Below the pieces are notes generated by a model that was not told the origin of the DNA, did no database searches, and was given only the letters and a program-made list of their open reading frames with translations. From Candidatus Abyssobacteria bacterium SURF_5 (GTDB taxonomy: Bacteria > Abyssobacteria > SURF-5), in the NCBI GenBank assembly GCA_003598085.1, contig QZKU01000041.1, positions 15,314 to 79,313 on the forward strand: a stretch of DNA of 64,000 bases. The letters run 5' to 3'. Position 1 is the stretch's first letter. Every line of letters starts with the position of its first letter. The position numbers and the translations under genes are program-made. Below are positions 45,701-54,487 of this stretch, piece after piece.

Positions 45701-48578
45701 CGAGCACGCTGTGCACGTTGTCGCCGGGGCTTTCCGGATCAATCAGAGCGGCGGGCTCCAGGACGGTTGATCCGCTCGAGAGACCGAGGCCGTCGTGGGG
45801 AATCTCGATTTTGATTTCGTCGCCGTAGCTGATGGTATCGGTGGTCTGGATACAGATGAAATAATCGGCGCCGCTGAAGACGGTATCCTGCGGCCAACCC
45901 GAATCCGGAAGTATCTCAAAATTATCAGTGAATACATCAAGAGACTCTTCAGGCTCGATGTCGTCATCAGGATAAATACGCGCTTTGTGCTGCGCGCTGT
46001 CGGGCGTGAGAATGAGGTAATACCCGGTTCCGTCATTTCTCCATGTCCAGGGGGTCACCGGGATGGGGGATTCCTCTTCGGGATTGATGAGAGCGCCGTA
46101 CGAGCTTCCCGGAGGCGGATGGTTCCACAGGTCATTGAAGATATCGAAGACACCGACCGTTCGCAATCCGACATCATGGTAGGGACTCTTGTCGTCCCTC
46201 ACCAGGAGCACGTCCTCGATATCGGTAGGATCGAAGCCTTCGCCCGAGAAGTTGAGTCTGATATCGGTGATATAGGGTTCCATCGCAGGATTATCAAGAG
46301 TGGGGATATCGCTTCGAGCCGCATTGATAGCGATCAATGAGGTGGGCAGACTTGTCGCGTTCACGCGCTGGGGTATGGGATTCGAGCAACATCCGTAGTT
46401 CATTGAGAGGTCCTGTCCCCACATGACTGCGGCGAGTGTGCTCATTTCCAGATATACGTATGGATCAGGTGAATGAGCGAGAATGGTGAGACTATCAAGC
46501 GGAGTCGATCTGCCGAAGCGCACGGCCGGTGTCTGGGGGATATTATCAGAGTTGTAATCGATTCTGTCCCAGACGCCGTCCCTGTTCAAATCCTCCGCGC
46601 GTTCGAGCGATATCTTGAAATCGGCGGCGACATTTACGGATGTTCCGTCGCCTGCCGTGTCTGAATCGTCCGCGTATCCTGAATCGAGGCGGAAGACGAC
46701 AAAGAAGTCCGATTTGTGGTCAGAGATCGACTCTAATTCCGGCGGATCCAGAAACTCAAGTTGAAGCATATAATGAGTTTCATCGAAGTTAGTATTATAC
46801 CAATCGGCGGTAAAGAGGCCGGGAGTCAAAACGACATTCGCCAGCACCGGCTGGTCGCCCGCCGTCGGATCGAAGTTAAAATACTCGTCGAGCGGAGGCT
46901 CGGTGTATTCTCCGTCGCCGTTGGTATCCTCATAGACAGTTATGCCGCTGAAAAACGAGTTTAGTATGCAGGCGCAACTAATAGGATCGATTCCGAATGA
47001 AGGATCGAAATCGATCATCGAGCGCAGGGTGGGCCCCAGGTTGGAGAGCGTCAGGGTGATACCGGTCAAATACTCGGGATTATCCGCGGTGCCGCCAGCG
47101 AGGTCAAGTGCAATGATCTCATGTCGCCGCTCGAGGGTAGCGGCAATCGGCTGCTCGAACGATCCCACGTACGCCTCGATCGTATCGCGTCCAAGACCGG
47201 AAAACAGGCGGTCGCGCTCGCCGAGATACTTCCATCTGAGATTATCTCCCAATACCGCGTAATGATAGCGAAGCCAAACATCCAGATCCTCCGCCTCCGC
47301 GTAAGAGCCGGGATAGGTGTGATATTGGCTATCCAGATCAGTTCTATCCATTGCAATCGGCTGCAAATCGAGAACGAGCCCTTCGGGGACTATGGCGCCC
47401 GTGACAAAGTCGGTTGCTTCGAAAGGCGGGAAAAAGAAGTGTTCGCCGGCGCCTGTAGGAGGCACATAAATTGCCCCTGGTCTCAAGACAACATGGAAGT
47501 CATCGACCGCATCGTAGTCTTCGTCATCGAAATCCGAATCGATTGTATCGCTGGTTCGGATACAGATAAAGAAGTCGTTTCCCGCATAATCTCCCTGGTC
47601 GTCCACCGGAAGAATAGCGTCAAGTTCGTCCGGCGGAACGGTAATGATGACGTCGAATGAGGTAGACGGTGGTATCCCTCCCGGCGACGGCGCCGAAGCG
47701 ATTGGATCACCATCGGTCGCCGGATCAAAGATACCGTTTCTCTCGCCCATGGAGTCGCGGTACAACTCGAATGAGATGAAATCCGAGGGGGTTACCTCCT
47801 GTAATCCATCCTCGGGAAACTCGCCTTCGTTTTCAATGGTGACTATCACATACGCAATTCTGTATTCCTGCTGGGCATATCCATTGAGGCCGATTACCTC
47901 CACTGGTCCCGATCTCGGCAGAATGCCTTGTCCAGGTGTAACCAGGGATGAGATCGTCAAAGTTGCAGCCATTAAATTAACAGTGATCGGTCCGGCGACA
48001 ACGTCCGCATCGGGGAATGTGCCGCTCCACGGAGGATTTGCTCTCGTAATGAGAATACCATTGGCAGGAAGAACGAGGCTAAAACTCTGGCCCTCCTGAA
48101 TAGAGGAGCTGGTTTGAAAGACGACAAAGAGGTCGTTGCCGTAGTTCTCTGCCAGATTATCAAGCGGAATCGTGTAAGTAAGGTCGAAATTTACCGAGAA
48201 TGCAACCCCAACCTTTCCCAGATCCACAACGGAACCGGTAGAAATGGACTGATCCGAAGAATCGAATTGTCCAGGTAAGGTCCCGGAGTCGCGGTAGATT
48301 CTGAATGAACCAAAATCAGTTGGAACGATAGGCAGTCCGGTTCCCTCATCAATGACATCGAGTACAATGTTCTCCATTCTTAGCGTTTCGCCTGTGACAT
48401 AGGTGTTGATGCCGAAAGCCGCAGTTGGGGGAGATGCGGGAGATGTAGTGGCCCCAGCCGTCAGAAGCGCCTCAGCGTCGAGAGTTATGGCCGGTTCTTG
48501 GGCGGCTGCGCCCGCAGGGATGAAGAGAAGGACGGTGAGAAGAATGAGAAATGATAATACTCGCTTGCCTGATAACAT
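42741..48578 (-). CDS. Giant exported multi-PKD, multi-module surface protein
   Basis: A 1945-residue protein with a signal peptide (1-26, cleavage after AAAQ). Residues 30 to about 1150 contain five copies of an unrecognised module, each with a strand-turn motif like LYRDxNGNGIFD (near 95, 273, 549, 793 degenerate, 1047) and an adjacent DDFFxVxQTS motif (near 150, 336, 625, 906, 1116). Then a linker domain (about 1160-1325), five PKD domains (about 1331-1410, 1413-1490, 1493-1570, 1573-1652, 1655-1733) with WDFGDG motifs, a BACON-like domain (1738-1836) and an FN3-like end (1840-1945). No anchor motif is visible. Likely an adhesin, matrix or substrate-binding protein. Start: ATG with GGAGGG 8 bases upstream. 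Confidence 0.88.
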   Translation of the reverse strand: MLSGKRVLSFLILLTVLLFIPAGAAAQEPAITLDAEALLTAGATTSPASPPTAAFGINTYVTGETLRMENIVLDVIDEGTGLPIVPTDFGSFRIYRDSGTLPGQFDSSDQSISTGSVVDLGKVGVAFSVNFDLTYTIPLDNLAENYGNDLFVVFQTSSSIQEGQSFSLVLPANGILITRANPPWSGTFPDADVVAGPITVNLMAATLTISSLVTPGQGILPRSGPVEVIGLNGYAQQEYRIAYVIVTIENEGEFPEDGLQEVTPSDFISFELYRDSMGERNGIFDPATDGDPIASAPSPGGIPPSTSFDVIITVPPDELDAILPVDDQGDYAGNDFFICIRTSDTIDSDFDDEDYDAVDDFHVVLRPGAIYVPPTGAGEHFFFPPFEATDFVTGAIVPEGLVLDLQPIAMDRTDLDSQYHTYPGSYAEAEDLDVWLRYHYAVLGDNLRWKYLGERDRLFSGLGRDTIEAYVGSFEQPIAATLERRHEIIALDLAGGTADNPEYLTGITLTLSNLGPTLRSMIDFDPSFGIDPISCACILNSFFSGITVYEDTNGDGEYTEPPLDEYFNFDPTAGDQPVLANVVLTPGLFTADWYNTNFDETHYMLQLEFLDPPELESISDHKSDFFVVFRLDSGYADDSDTAGDGTSVNVAADFKISLERAEDLNRDGVWDRIDYNSDNIPQTPAVRFGRSTPLDSLTILAHSPDPYVYLEMSTLAAVMWGQDLSMNYGCCSNPIPQRVNATSLPTSLIAINAARSDIPTLDNPAMEPYITDIRLNFSGEGFDPTDIEDVLLVRDDKSPYHDVGLRTVGVFDIFNDLWNHPPPGSSYGALINPEEESPIPVTPWTWRNDGTGYYLILTPDSAQHKARIYPDDDIEPEESLDVFTDNFEILPDSGWPQDTVFSGADYFICIQTTDTISYGDEIKIEIPHDGLGLSSGSTVLEPAALIDPESPGDNVHSVLANVPVKLHGLVQPGQEIDANSGMVPVMGFNMYTNRPPAAEGGVDVYLEMLVIAFLQYGTRDSFNIVSDLLPFEGINGRDTAMSGIQLYRDANGNGIFDGPAVDTLVIMDDTSETLGVNPSRVGLIGDDPNQVLMVFSSPENRQPVPPTDAGTDAGDDFFLVIQTSPTFERNEDNFSVAMISWGPDSPDAPAPHQIEAGGNRPYDAISYYQVHPWTRRGMGFVDSDGVRTRSTESMATNVFNATRTTLLQPVENFRATLESPLITDPSHQILLLWEDTNADDPGTPYFNENESGYWIESNVYGEFTPLPDSLLQADATSYFFDGPPFLAGRTVEFRIMPYRNNVIGIPQYPPFNGPGPTASTSATLWPSQRPEPIARFTASETSGCAPMSVCFTNDTIGEGPITYLWDFDDGQISTEENPCHTFTGMGTYQVCLTATNAWGSHTTCKAITASEPPTADFIMDKNYTCINQPVQFTSTSTGNPTQYLWDFGDGKTSTLPDPSHTYTSAGDFTVTLTVSNNCPPGSSTTKTVTVVGALIADFSYSPTDGCAPATVTFTDLSTCEPTEWLWDFGDGQTSSEQNPSHLYSEPGTYAVCLTAGNGITDNEKCVEVVVYDAPVAMYLAERACAYVGEELQFTDISTGNPTEYLWDFGDGSTSPEQNPTHAYSAAGEYTVVMTAGNSCGVDTTQPITIRVADNFTADFSYSPTDACTPGTIQFTDLSMCDPAEWCWFFGDGTTSTEQNPLHLYTSPGTYIVTLQSGDGLTKWDEEIKTIVLTSCNPVIALDPAVLNNSCPAGSNAPAQTFTVKNAGSGMLSYQITESAYWFWLSPTSGTSTGEEDVITVTYTSSSMAPGTYTARITVSAPGADNSPQYLDVYLTVGSSELTQINLIAPRSGQALSSPPAFSWTCDGGQDNAFAVEFALSPSGPWKSSYEDLGKVITGTSWSLPLPAWNKVPAGSQIYWRVRGTDRSKQPRTVITSDEVWSFHKN

Positions 48579-48613
48579 GATGCTCCCTCCTGACTATGAC
48601 CTCACCTCTTTCT

Positions 48614-48698
48614 GCTACCGGAACCGGTAAGCTGCTCGGGCTCCATCATGAGGGATTTCCGATTACCGGTTTAGTACCAGAATAACCAATCGCTTCCC
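48614..48698 (-). promoter_or_regulatory. Structured 5' leader of the PKD giant gene
   Basis: The leader from the closest promoter runs about 200 bases to the ATG. On the minus strand it can form a stem GGGA/TCCC enclosing a second stem CGATT-GGTT/AACC-GGT-AATCG, and a third stem GCTTACC/GGTAGC just before the ribosome site. It does not match a riboswitch class I know. Confidence 0.35.
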
Positions 48699-48783
48699 GT
48701 GCTTCAGTTAAGTAGGCCTTGATATTGATGAAAAAAAATAGAAAGTATTAACATTTCTTGCTTAAGATAAACCGGCAGCGATG

Positions 48784-48812
48784 ATTATATTTAAAGCATG
48801 TGTGATTGTCAA
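48784..48812 (-). promoter_or_regulatory. Perfect-consensus promoter P1 of the PKD giant gene
   Basis: Minus strand TTGACA (complement of 48807-48812), exactly 17 bases, TATAAT (complement of 48784-48789). Upstream of it GGTAAACC occurs twice, 11 bases apart (48824-48831 and 48835-48842), placed as a possible activator site. Confidence 0.85.
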
Positions 48813-48947
48813 GAGGAAAACGGGGTAAACCATTGGTAAACCGTGGGATAGGAAGTCCTGCCGCACGGCCTGTATTCATCATCCACCCCCTCGCCTTTTC
48901 AGGTTCTCCAATGTGTTAAATATTAATCCACTGGTTAATACGGAGAG

Positions 48948-48976
48948 ATTATACCACCCTCGTCGGAGTTTGTCAA
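48948..48976 (-). promoter_or_regulatory. Perfect-consensus promoter P2 of the PKD giant gene
   Basis: Minus strand TTGACA (complement of 48971-48976), exactly 17 bases, TATAAT (complement of 48948-48953). It is 164 bases upstream of P1 and would yield a leader of about 360 bases. The gap 48579-49125 contains no gene. Confidence 0.8.
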
Positions 48977-49125
48977 CAATTTTCAGCATTTATGGCTTCG
49001 GGGGGCCAACAAAAATATATCGATAGGCTATTGAGTAAAAGGACACGGAGAGTCTTAATGATGGGAGGGGAGTTTTTCCTTATGGCAGGAAGAACTATGC
49101 CGGTTCAGGCGAACGGAGCGATGGT

Positions 49126-49692
49126 TTACCGAATGGCGAGGAAATTATTGATAATCTTCATGCCTTCGCGCGTGAGGATGCTTTCGGGATGAAATTGCAC
49201 GCCGTAGACCGGGTGCTCTCGGTGTTTGAGTCCCATTATCTCGTCTTCTTTGGTGTAGGCGGTGATTTCGAGGCAGTCGGGCAGCGTGTCGCGCTTGACG
49301 ATCAAAGAATGGTATCGTGTCGCCTCGAAGGGATTGGAGACATCGGCGAACAATTCGTTCTTGATGTGATAAATCATTGATGTTTTGCCGTGCATCAGGC
49401 GGTCGGCGCGAATAACGTCGCCTCCGTAGACATAGCCGATGCACTGGTGTCCGAGGCAAACGCCGAGGAGTGGAATTTTAGGGCCGAAGGTTGAGATCGC
49501 ATCGTTTGAGACGCCGGCCTCGAGAGGAGTGCAGGGGCCGGGCGAGATGATGATGCGGTCAGGGTTGAGCGCGGCGATCTGTTCGACGGTGAGTTTGTCG
49601 TTGCGGTAAACGACGAAATCGGGCCTGCTCATCCCTACGTACTGAACGAGGTTATAGGTGAATGAATCGTAATTATCGATGATGAGGATCAT
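49126..49692 (-). CDS. trpG: Anthranilate synthase component II (glutamine amidotransferase)
   Basis: A 188-residue class I glutamine amidotransferase supplying ammonia to TrpE. Triad: Cys in [10 protein letters not shown], His and Glu in FHPESILT. Such proteins may also serve PabB for folate, but the gene lies 30 bases after trpE on the same strand. No other trp gene follows; it is last in the run. Confidence 0.93.
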   Translation of the reverse strand: MILIIDNYDSFTYNLVQYVGMSRPDFVVYRNDKLTVEQIAALNPDRIIISPGPCTPLEAGVSNDAISTFGPKIPLLGVCLGHQCIGYVYGGDVIRADRLMHGKTSMIYHIKNELFADVSNPFEATRYHSLIVKRDTLPDCLEITAYTKEDEIMGLKHREHPVYGVQFHPESILTREGMKIINNFLAIR

Positions 49693-49722
49693 TGTTTTGT
49701 CTCGATTTTTGAGAGGCAGACT

Positions 49723-51195
49723 TCATAATCCCGCCTCGGCGATTTCTATGGCTCGGATAACCGCGAGCGCCTTGTTGAGTGTTTCCTTGTATTCGGATGT
49801 GGGATCCGAGTCGGCTACGATTCCCGCTCCGGACTGCACGTATGCCATGTCGTCTTTAATGATCAAGGTTCGGATGATGATGCAGGTATCGAGGTTTCCG
49901 GAGAAACTGAAATACCCCATCGTGCCACCGTATGGTCCTCGTTTTACCGGCTCGAGTTCCTCGATGATTTCCATGGCGCGGATTTTGGGTGCGCCGGTGA
50001 GCGTACCGGCAGGGAACGTGGCGCGCAGCACCTGGAAGCTATCGCAGTCATCGCTGAGGGTTCCCCTGACGTTGGAGACCATGTGCATCACATGCGAATA
50101 TCTCTCGATCACCATCATTTCGGTCAGATGGACTGACCCGAGTTTGGCGATACGTCCGACGTCGTTGCGCCCGAGGTCGACGAGCATGATGTGCTCCGCC
50201 CGCTCCTTTTGATCCGAGAGCAGGTCGCGCTCGAGCTCGGCGTCATCGAATTCCTTGAGCGCGCGGGGACGGGTTCCCGCGATCGGTCTCAGATCGATCA
50301 CGTCGCCCTCGACGCGGACGAGGAGTTCCGGCGAGGCGCCGACCATTTTCAAGGAACCGAAGTCCAGGTAGAACATGTAGGGAGAGGGGTTGACGGAGCG
50401 AAGGGCCCGATACACGTCGAAGGCTGGAGCATTAATCTTAGTGGAGAAGCGTTGAGAGAGAACCACCTGGAAAATATCACCGGCTCGAATATATTCCTTC
50501 GCGGCTCGAACGATCTCCTCGAACTCGTCCTGGACGAAGTTCGAGATGATCTCCAGTTTGGGCGGCGACTTGGGCGGGTGATACCTTGGGTAGTTGAGCG
50601 GCCGCTGCAAGGTTTCGACCATCATGTCGATCCGGCGGGTTGCTTCGCGATAAGCCTCTTTCGGATTTCCATCGACCTTTGCATTACAGACAACCATGAT
50701 GTGATGGTTCACGTGGTCGAAAATGAGGATTTTATCTGTGATGACGAAGAAGATGTCTGGCACTTCGAGGTCGTCGGTTGTCTGGTCCGGCAGTTCTTCG
50801 AAGAAACGAACCGTATCGTACCCGACATATCCGACGGCGCCGCCGAAAAATCGGGGGACACCTTCGATTTGAACGGGTTTAAAACGAGCCATGAGTTCTT
50901 TGAGGACCGACAGCGGGTCATCTGAATGAACGACGGTGGACGCTCCATTTTCGATAATGGTGACTTCCCTGCCCTTGGACTTGAAGATGATCGAGGGGTC
51001 GGCGCCCAGAAACGAGTACTGTGCGATCCGATCTCCTCCTTCAATGCTCTCGAGCAGAAACGAGTGGCCGCCCCCATGGATTTTGAGAAATGCGGATACG
51101 GGTGTTTCCAGGTCCGCGAGCACTTTTCGATAAACGGGGATCAGGTTTCCGTCGGCGGCTTTTCGTTTAAATTCGTCCCAGGTGGGTGTATACAT
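49723..51195 (-). CDS. trpE: Anthranilate synthase component I
   Basis: A 490-residue chorismate-binding enzyme producing anthranilate with TrpG. The N-terminal domain has the tryptophan feedback element FLLES; the catalytic part has KEYIRAGDIFQVVLSQRF, PSPYMFYLDF and GTRPRA. The ATG at 51195 is chosen; an upstream in-frame extension lacks homology and would overlap hisI. It is 16 bases from hisI. The rest of the trp pathway must lie elsewhere. Confidence 0.94.
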   Translation of the reverse strand: MYTPTWDEFKRKAADGNLIPVYRKVLADLETPVSAFLKIHGGGHSFLLESIEGGDRIAQYSFLGADPSIIFKSKGREVTIIENGASTVVHSDDPLSVLKELMARFKPVQIEGVPRFFGGAVGYVGYDTVRFFEELPDQTTDDLEVPDIFFVITDKILIFDHVNHHIMVVCNAKVDGNPKEAYREATRRIDMMVETLQRPLNYPRYHPPKSPPKLEIISNFVQDEFEEIVRAAKEYIRAGDIFQVVLSQRFSTKINAPAFDVYRALRSVNPSPYMFYLDFGSLKMVGASPELLVRVEGDVIDLRPIAGTRPRALKEFDDAELERDLLSDQKERAEHIMLVDLGRNDVGRIAKLGSVHLTEMMVIERYSHVMHMVSNVRGTLSDDCDSFQVLRATFPAGTLTGAPKIRAMEIIEELEPVKRGPYGGTMGYFSFSGNLDTCIIIRTLIIKDDMAYVQSGAGIVADSDPTSEYKETLNKALAVIRAIEIAEAGL

Positions 51196-51211
51196 ACCTA
51201 TTCCGGATTGC

Positions 51212-51601
51212 CTATTTGTTCTTGCCGTACACTTTGTCGGGATCAAAGAGTCTTGAGCCGACAACTTTCCATTGAGAAGCGCTCTCCAGAAGGTTATGGA
51301 AGCACGTCCGGAATCCTTCATGGCAGGCGGCGCCCTTCTGCGTGACCTTCACGAGGATTGTATCGTAATCGCAATCGGTGTAGAGGGTGTCGACATGCTG
51401 CACATTTCCCGATGTTTCCCCTTTGCACCAGAGTGTCCGGCGGGAACGGCTGTAGAAGTGGGTTTTCCCGGTGCTGATGGTGAGTTCGAGCGCCTGTCGA
51501 TTCATGTATGCCAGCATCAAGACCTCGTTCGTGCCGCTGTCCTGGACAATGGCGGGCACAAGCCCATCATGATTGAATTTGACATTTTCCAACGCCTTCA
51601 T
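51212..51601 (-). CDS. hisI: Phosphoribosyl-AMP cyclohydrolase
   Basis: Third step of histidine synthesis, opening the adenine ring of PR-AMP. The 129-residue protein has [13 protein letters not shown], the metal motif [11 protein letters not shown] and the C-terminal zinc region [13 protein letters not shown]; there is no fused HisE pyrophosphohydrolase domain. It overlaps hisF by 4 bases. Confidence 0.95.
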   Translation of the reverse strand: MKALENVKFNHDGLVPAIVQDSGTNEVLMLAYMNRQALELTISTGKTHFYSRSRRTLWCKGETSGNVQHVDTLYTDCDYDTILVKVTQKGAACHEGFRTCFHNLLESASQWKVVGSRLFDPDKVYGKNK

Positions 51602-52368
51602 GAAATTGCCGCGGATTCACGCACGCAAACGCCGCGCTCCTTCAGAAACTCCTTGGCTTCTCTAATCGAGAATTTTTGGTAGTGGAATATCGAGGCGGCG
51701 AGCACCGCATCGGCGTGTCCATCGGCGAGGGCTTCGTATAAATGGTCGAGGTTGCCGGCCCCGCCCGAAGCGATAACCGGTATTGAGACACGCCGGGCGA
51801 TTTCGCGCGTCAACTCTATGTCATAACCCTTTTGGGTACCGTCATAGTCCATGCTGGTGAGCAGGATTTCACCGGCTCCGAGCTGGTTCGCGCGCTCCGC
51901 CCAGGCAAGCGCATCGATTCCGGTCGGTGTTCGTCCGCCGTGGATGAAGACCTCAAAGCCGGCGGCTGTGCGCTTGGCGTCGATCGCGACAACAATGCAC
52001 TGACTCCCGAAGCGGTCGGAAGAGCGCGCGATGATGCCGGGATCGTTTACCGCCGTGGTATTAATCGATATTTTGTCTGCGCCTGCCCGCAGCAGCTCAC
52101 GAATATCCTCGATGGCGCCGATGCCGCCTCCCACAGTCAGTGGCATGAAAACCTGTTCTGCTGTTTTGCTCACAACAGAGAGCATGATGCCGCGTTTTTC
52201 ATACGAGGCGGTAATATCGAGGAAAACCAACTCATCGGCGTGTTCCTGGTCGTACCGTTTTGCGACCTCGACGGGATCACCGGCATCACGGAGACCGACG
52301 AAATTGATTCCCTTAACGACGCGGCCGTCTTTCACGTCAAGGCAGGGGATGATTCGTTTGGCCAGCAT
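51598..52368 (-). CDS. hisF: Imidazole glycerol phosphate synthase, cyclase subunit
   Basis: TIM-barrel cyclase (256 residues) that, with HisH, makes imidazole glycerol phosphate and AICAR. It begins [18 protein letters not shown], with GGGI and the second phosphate site near ASGGAGN; the catalytic Asp residues of families members are in CLDV and TSMDYDG. The true start is ATG 52368; it lies inside the end of the amaP-like gene (32-base overlap), and there is no clear ribosome site, so coupling is likely. hisH is not in the window. Confidence 0.95.
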   Translation of the reverse strand: MLAKRIIPCLDVKDGRVVKGINFVGLRDAGDPVEVAKRYDQEHADELVFLDITASYEKRGIMLSVVSKTAEQVFMPLTVGGGIGAIEDIRELLRAGADKISINTTAVNDPGIIARSSDRFGSQCIVVAIDAKRTAAGFEVFIHGGRTPTGIDALAWAERANQLGAGEILLTSMDYDGTQKGYDIELTREIARRVSIPVIASGGAGNLDHLYEALADGHADAVLAASIFHYQKFSIREAKEFLKERGVCVRESAAIS

Positions 52369-52966
52369 CGTTTGTCCATTTCTTGTGGGAAAGAGGGTCG
52401 TCGGAAGGCTCAGGCACGGTCGAACGGGAGGTCTTGCTTCGAATGATCTTATCGACGGAAACGACGACTCGCTCAAGATTGTCCAGGCCGAGTCCTTCGC
52501 TCAGACGCGCCGCGATTTCCCGCTGAACGCTGTCGCCGACGCTCTTGAGATTTTGCTCCGACCATGCGCTGATGCCAGCACGAATGACCAGTTGATTCTT
52601 ATTTTTCAGGGTGGTGACTCTCGTTTTCACGTTGCCGGCAAGACGTTGCTCCTGCAGGTGCTTGTTCAGGTAGTCTTCGATGGCGCGCAACGAAATGGAG
52701 ATCGGCCCCTTCTCTCCCTCGAGAGTCAGGGTGGCCGGCGGAACGCTTCCGCGACCGGCGAGCCAGTAGAGAAACAGGCTCAGCAGGAACAGGACACCTC
52801 CGCCGGCGATGAAGAGCCACGGCATATCGATTCGGGTAATGGAGTGAATGAGCATGGCGGTAAACTGTTCATTCAACGCCATCAGGCCGGCCAGCAGCAG
52901 CAGAACGGCTCCCAGGAAAAAAACAATACAAAACAAAAGGGATATGCACGATTTGATGAAACTCAT
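52337..52966 (-). CDS. amaP: AmaP-like alkaline-shock membrane anchor protein
   Basis: A 209-residue protein with two N-terminal membrane helices (about residues 8-30 and 48-68) and an Asp23-like domain (about 80-175) followed by a charged tail. This layout is that of AmaP, which anchors Asp23-type cell envelope stress proteins in Firmicutes. Partner Asp23 gene not seen here. It overlaps hisF and is 16 bases from the peptidase gene. Confidence 0.8.
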   Translation of the reverse strand: MSFIKSCISLLFCIVFFLGAVLLLLAGLMALNEQFTAMLIHSITRIDMPWLFIAGGGVLFLLSLFLYWLAGRGSVPPATLTLEGEKGPISISLRAIEDYLNKHLQEQRLAGNVKTRVTTLKNKNQLVIRAGISAWSEQNLKSVGDSVQREIAARLSEGLGLDNLERVVVSVDKIIRSKTSRSTVPEPSDDPLSHKKWTNDAGQTNHPLP

Positions 52967-52982
52967 GAAAAGTTTCCTTCCC

Positions 52983-54038
52983 CTACTTCACCGGCCGATG
53001 CGGCGACTTCGTCAACAAGCGACATCCGGATTCAGTTGCCAGCGCCATATCTTCGATTCGGACACCGCCGATTTCCGGAATGTAAATGCCGGGCTCCACA
53101 GTGAAGACCATTCCGGAGCGGATTTCACCTTTCCCAAAACGTGAGACCGCAGGCGCTTCATGGACTTCCAGCCCTACACCATGTCCGAGGCCGTGTCCAA
53201 AGTAGTCGCCATATCCCGCGTCCTCTATGAATTTCCGCGCGACGGCGTCAAGCTCGACGCATGGGATACCGGGTCGAGCGGCCTGAATGGCGGCGGCTTG
53301 CGCATTTTCAACTATTTCATAGACTTCCGCTATTTTGGAGTTTATTTTATCGAGCCAGATAGTCCTTGTCAAGTCGGAATGATAGCCTCCAAATTGAGCG
53401 CCGATATCGATAACGATCGGCTCGTCGGCTGAGATAGGTTTCTCGGACGAGGCTGCATGAGGCATGGCGGAGCGCGGGCCGGACGCGACGATAAGATCGA
53501 ACGCTTCCTTCTTCGCCCCCAGCGAACGGAGCAGCGCATTCAGACGATTGGCCACTTCCGCCTCGGTCATTCCCGGTTCGATCTCGGTTGCTATCTGTTC
53601 GACGGCGGCATCGGCGATTGCGGCGGCCTTCTCGATCATCAGCAGTTCCGACGGGTCTTTAATCGTCCGAAGGTCTTCCACCCAGTCTTCCGCCGGGATG
53701 AGCTCAATCGATTCGATGGCTTTCAGGTGCGCGTATTGTCGATACGTTGTGTGTTCAGCCTCGAAAGCGAGATGGCGAACGCCCAACTCTACGATCTCGC
53801 GGGCTACTGTCTGCTCGATCGGGCCGGCGATTTCTCTGTATTCAAAACCCCGTACCTCCCCCTGAATCTGCGTGCGATAGCGAAAATCGCTCAGGATGAG
53901 CGCGCGCTCGCGCGTTATCAAGAGAATACACAAGGAACCGGTGAATCCTGAGAGATAGCGGTAGTTAGGATAACTCATGCACAGAAATGCGTCTGCTTCC
54001 TCAAATTTTTTCCTCAAATCGGACAGGCGGTTGTTCAC
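52983..54038 (-). CDS. M24 Xaa-Pro peptidase
   Basis: A 351-residue metallopeptidase of the M24B (PepP/PepQ) family that removes N-terminal residues before proline. The creatinase N-domain covers about 1-125; the catalytic domain has metal ligands in IDIGAQFGGYHSDLTR (two Asp), GHGLGHGVGLEVHEAP (His), EPGIYIPEIGG and RIEDM (two Glu). The GTG at 54038 is chosen because AAAAGGAG is 9-10 bases upstream and it leaves 4 bases after aroQ. Confidence 0.92.
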   Translation of the reverse strand: MNNRLSDLRKKFEEADAFLCMSYPNYRYLSGFTGSLCILLITRERALILSDFRYRTQIQGEVRGFEYREIAGPIEQTVAREIVELGVRHLAFEAEHTTYRQYAHLKAIESIELIPAEDWVEDLRTIKDPSELLMIEKAAAIADAAVEQIATEIEPGMTEAEVANRLNALLRSLGAKKEAFDLIVASGPRSAMPHAASSEKPISADEPIVIDIGAQFGGYHSDLTRTIWLDKINSKIAEVYEIVENAQAAAIQAARPGIPCVELDAVARKFIEDAGYGDYFGHGLGHGVGLEVHEAPAVSRFGKGEIRSGMVFTVEPGIYIPEIGGVRIEDMALATESGCRLLTKSPHRPVK

Positions 54039-54042
54039 GATC

Positions 54043-54471
54043 TCAGGCTCCTTTTGCCAGCGCGTCCAATGCAAGCAGATAACCGAATGAGCCAAAGCCG
54101 GCGATGATGCCGCGGCACACGGGTGTGATCAGAGAGCGGTGGCGAAATTTCTCGCGGGCGGCGACATTCGAGAGATGCACTTCGACGGCGGGAAGCCCGA
54201 CACCCGAAATGGCGTCGCGCAGGGCGATACTCGTATGAGTATAGGCGCCGGGATTGATGATCAGGGCGTCGTGGCGGCCCGGCATGGAGGCTATCTGGTC
54301 TAGCAGTTCGCCCTCATGATTTGACTGAAACGTCTGTACGCCGACGCCGAGCGACTTCGCGTGACGTTCGATATCATCATTAATATCTTTCAGCGATTTA
54401 CGACCGTAGATATCCGGCTCGCGCCGCCCCAAGAGCTGAAGATTGGGCCCATGAAGTACCAAGATATTCAT
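54043..54471 (-). CDS. aroQ: Type II 3-dehydroquinate dehydratase
   Basis: Third step of the shikimate pathway. The 142-residue protein starts MNILVLHGPNLQLLGRREP, with catalytic Tyr in DIYG, NHEGELLD, the INPGAYTHTS and VEVHLSN motifs and a C-terminal IAGFGSFGYLLAL. The upstream extension to 54582 is not supported. Feeds chorismate for the neighbouring trpE. Confidence 0.95.
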   Translation of the reverse strand: MNILVLHGPNLQLLGRREPDIYGRKSLKDINDDIERHAKSLGVGVQTFQSNHEGELLDQIASMPGRHDALIINPGAYTHTSIALRDAISGVGLPAVEVHLSNVAAREKFRHRSLITPVCRGIIAGFGSFGYLLALDALAKGA

Positions 54472-54487
54472 CTCATCATCTCCTGTT

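Noticed and set aside
48614-48698. GEMM (c-di-GMP) riboswitch in the PKD leader
   Set aside because: The conserved GCAAA and GNRA-loop/receptor elements are missing, so it is reported only as a structured leader.
48992-49192. 66-codon plus-strand frame near the trpG end
   Set aside because: Overlaps the end of trpG on the opposite strand, without ribosome site or conserved features.
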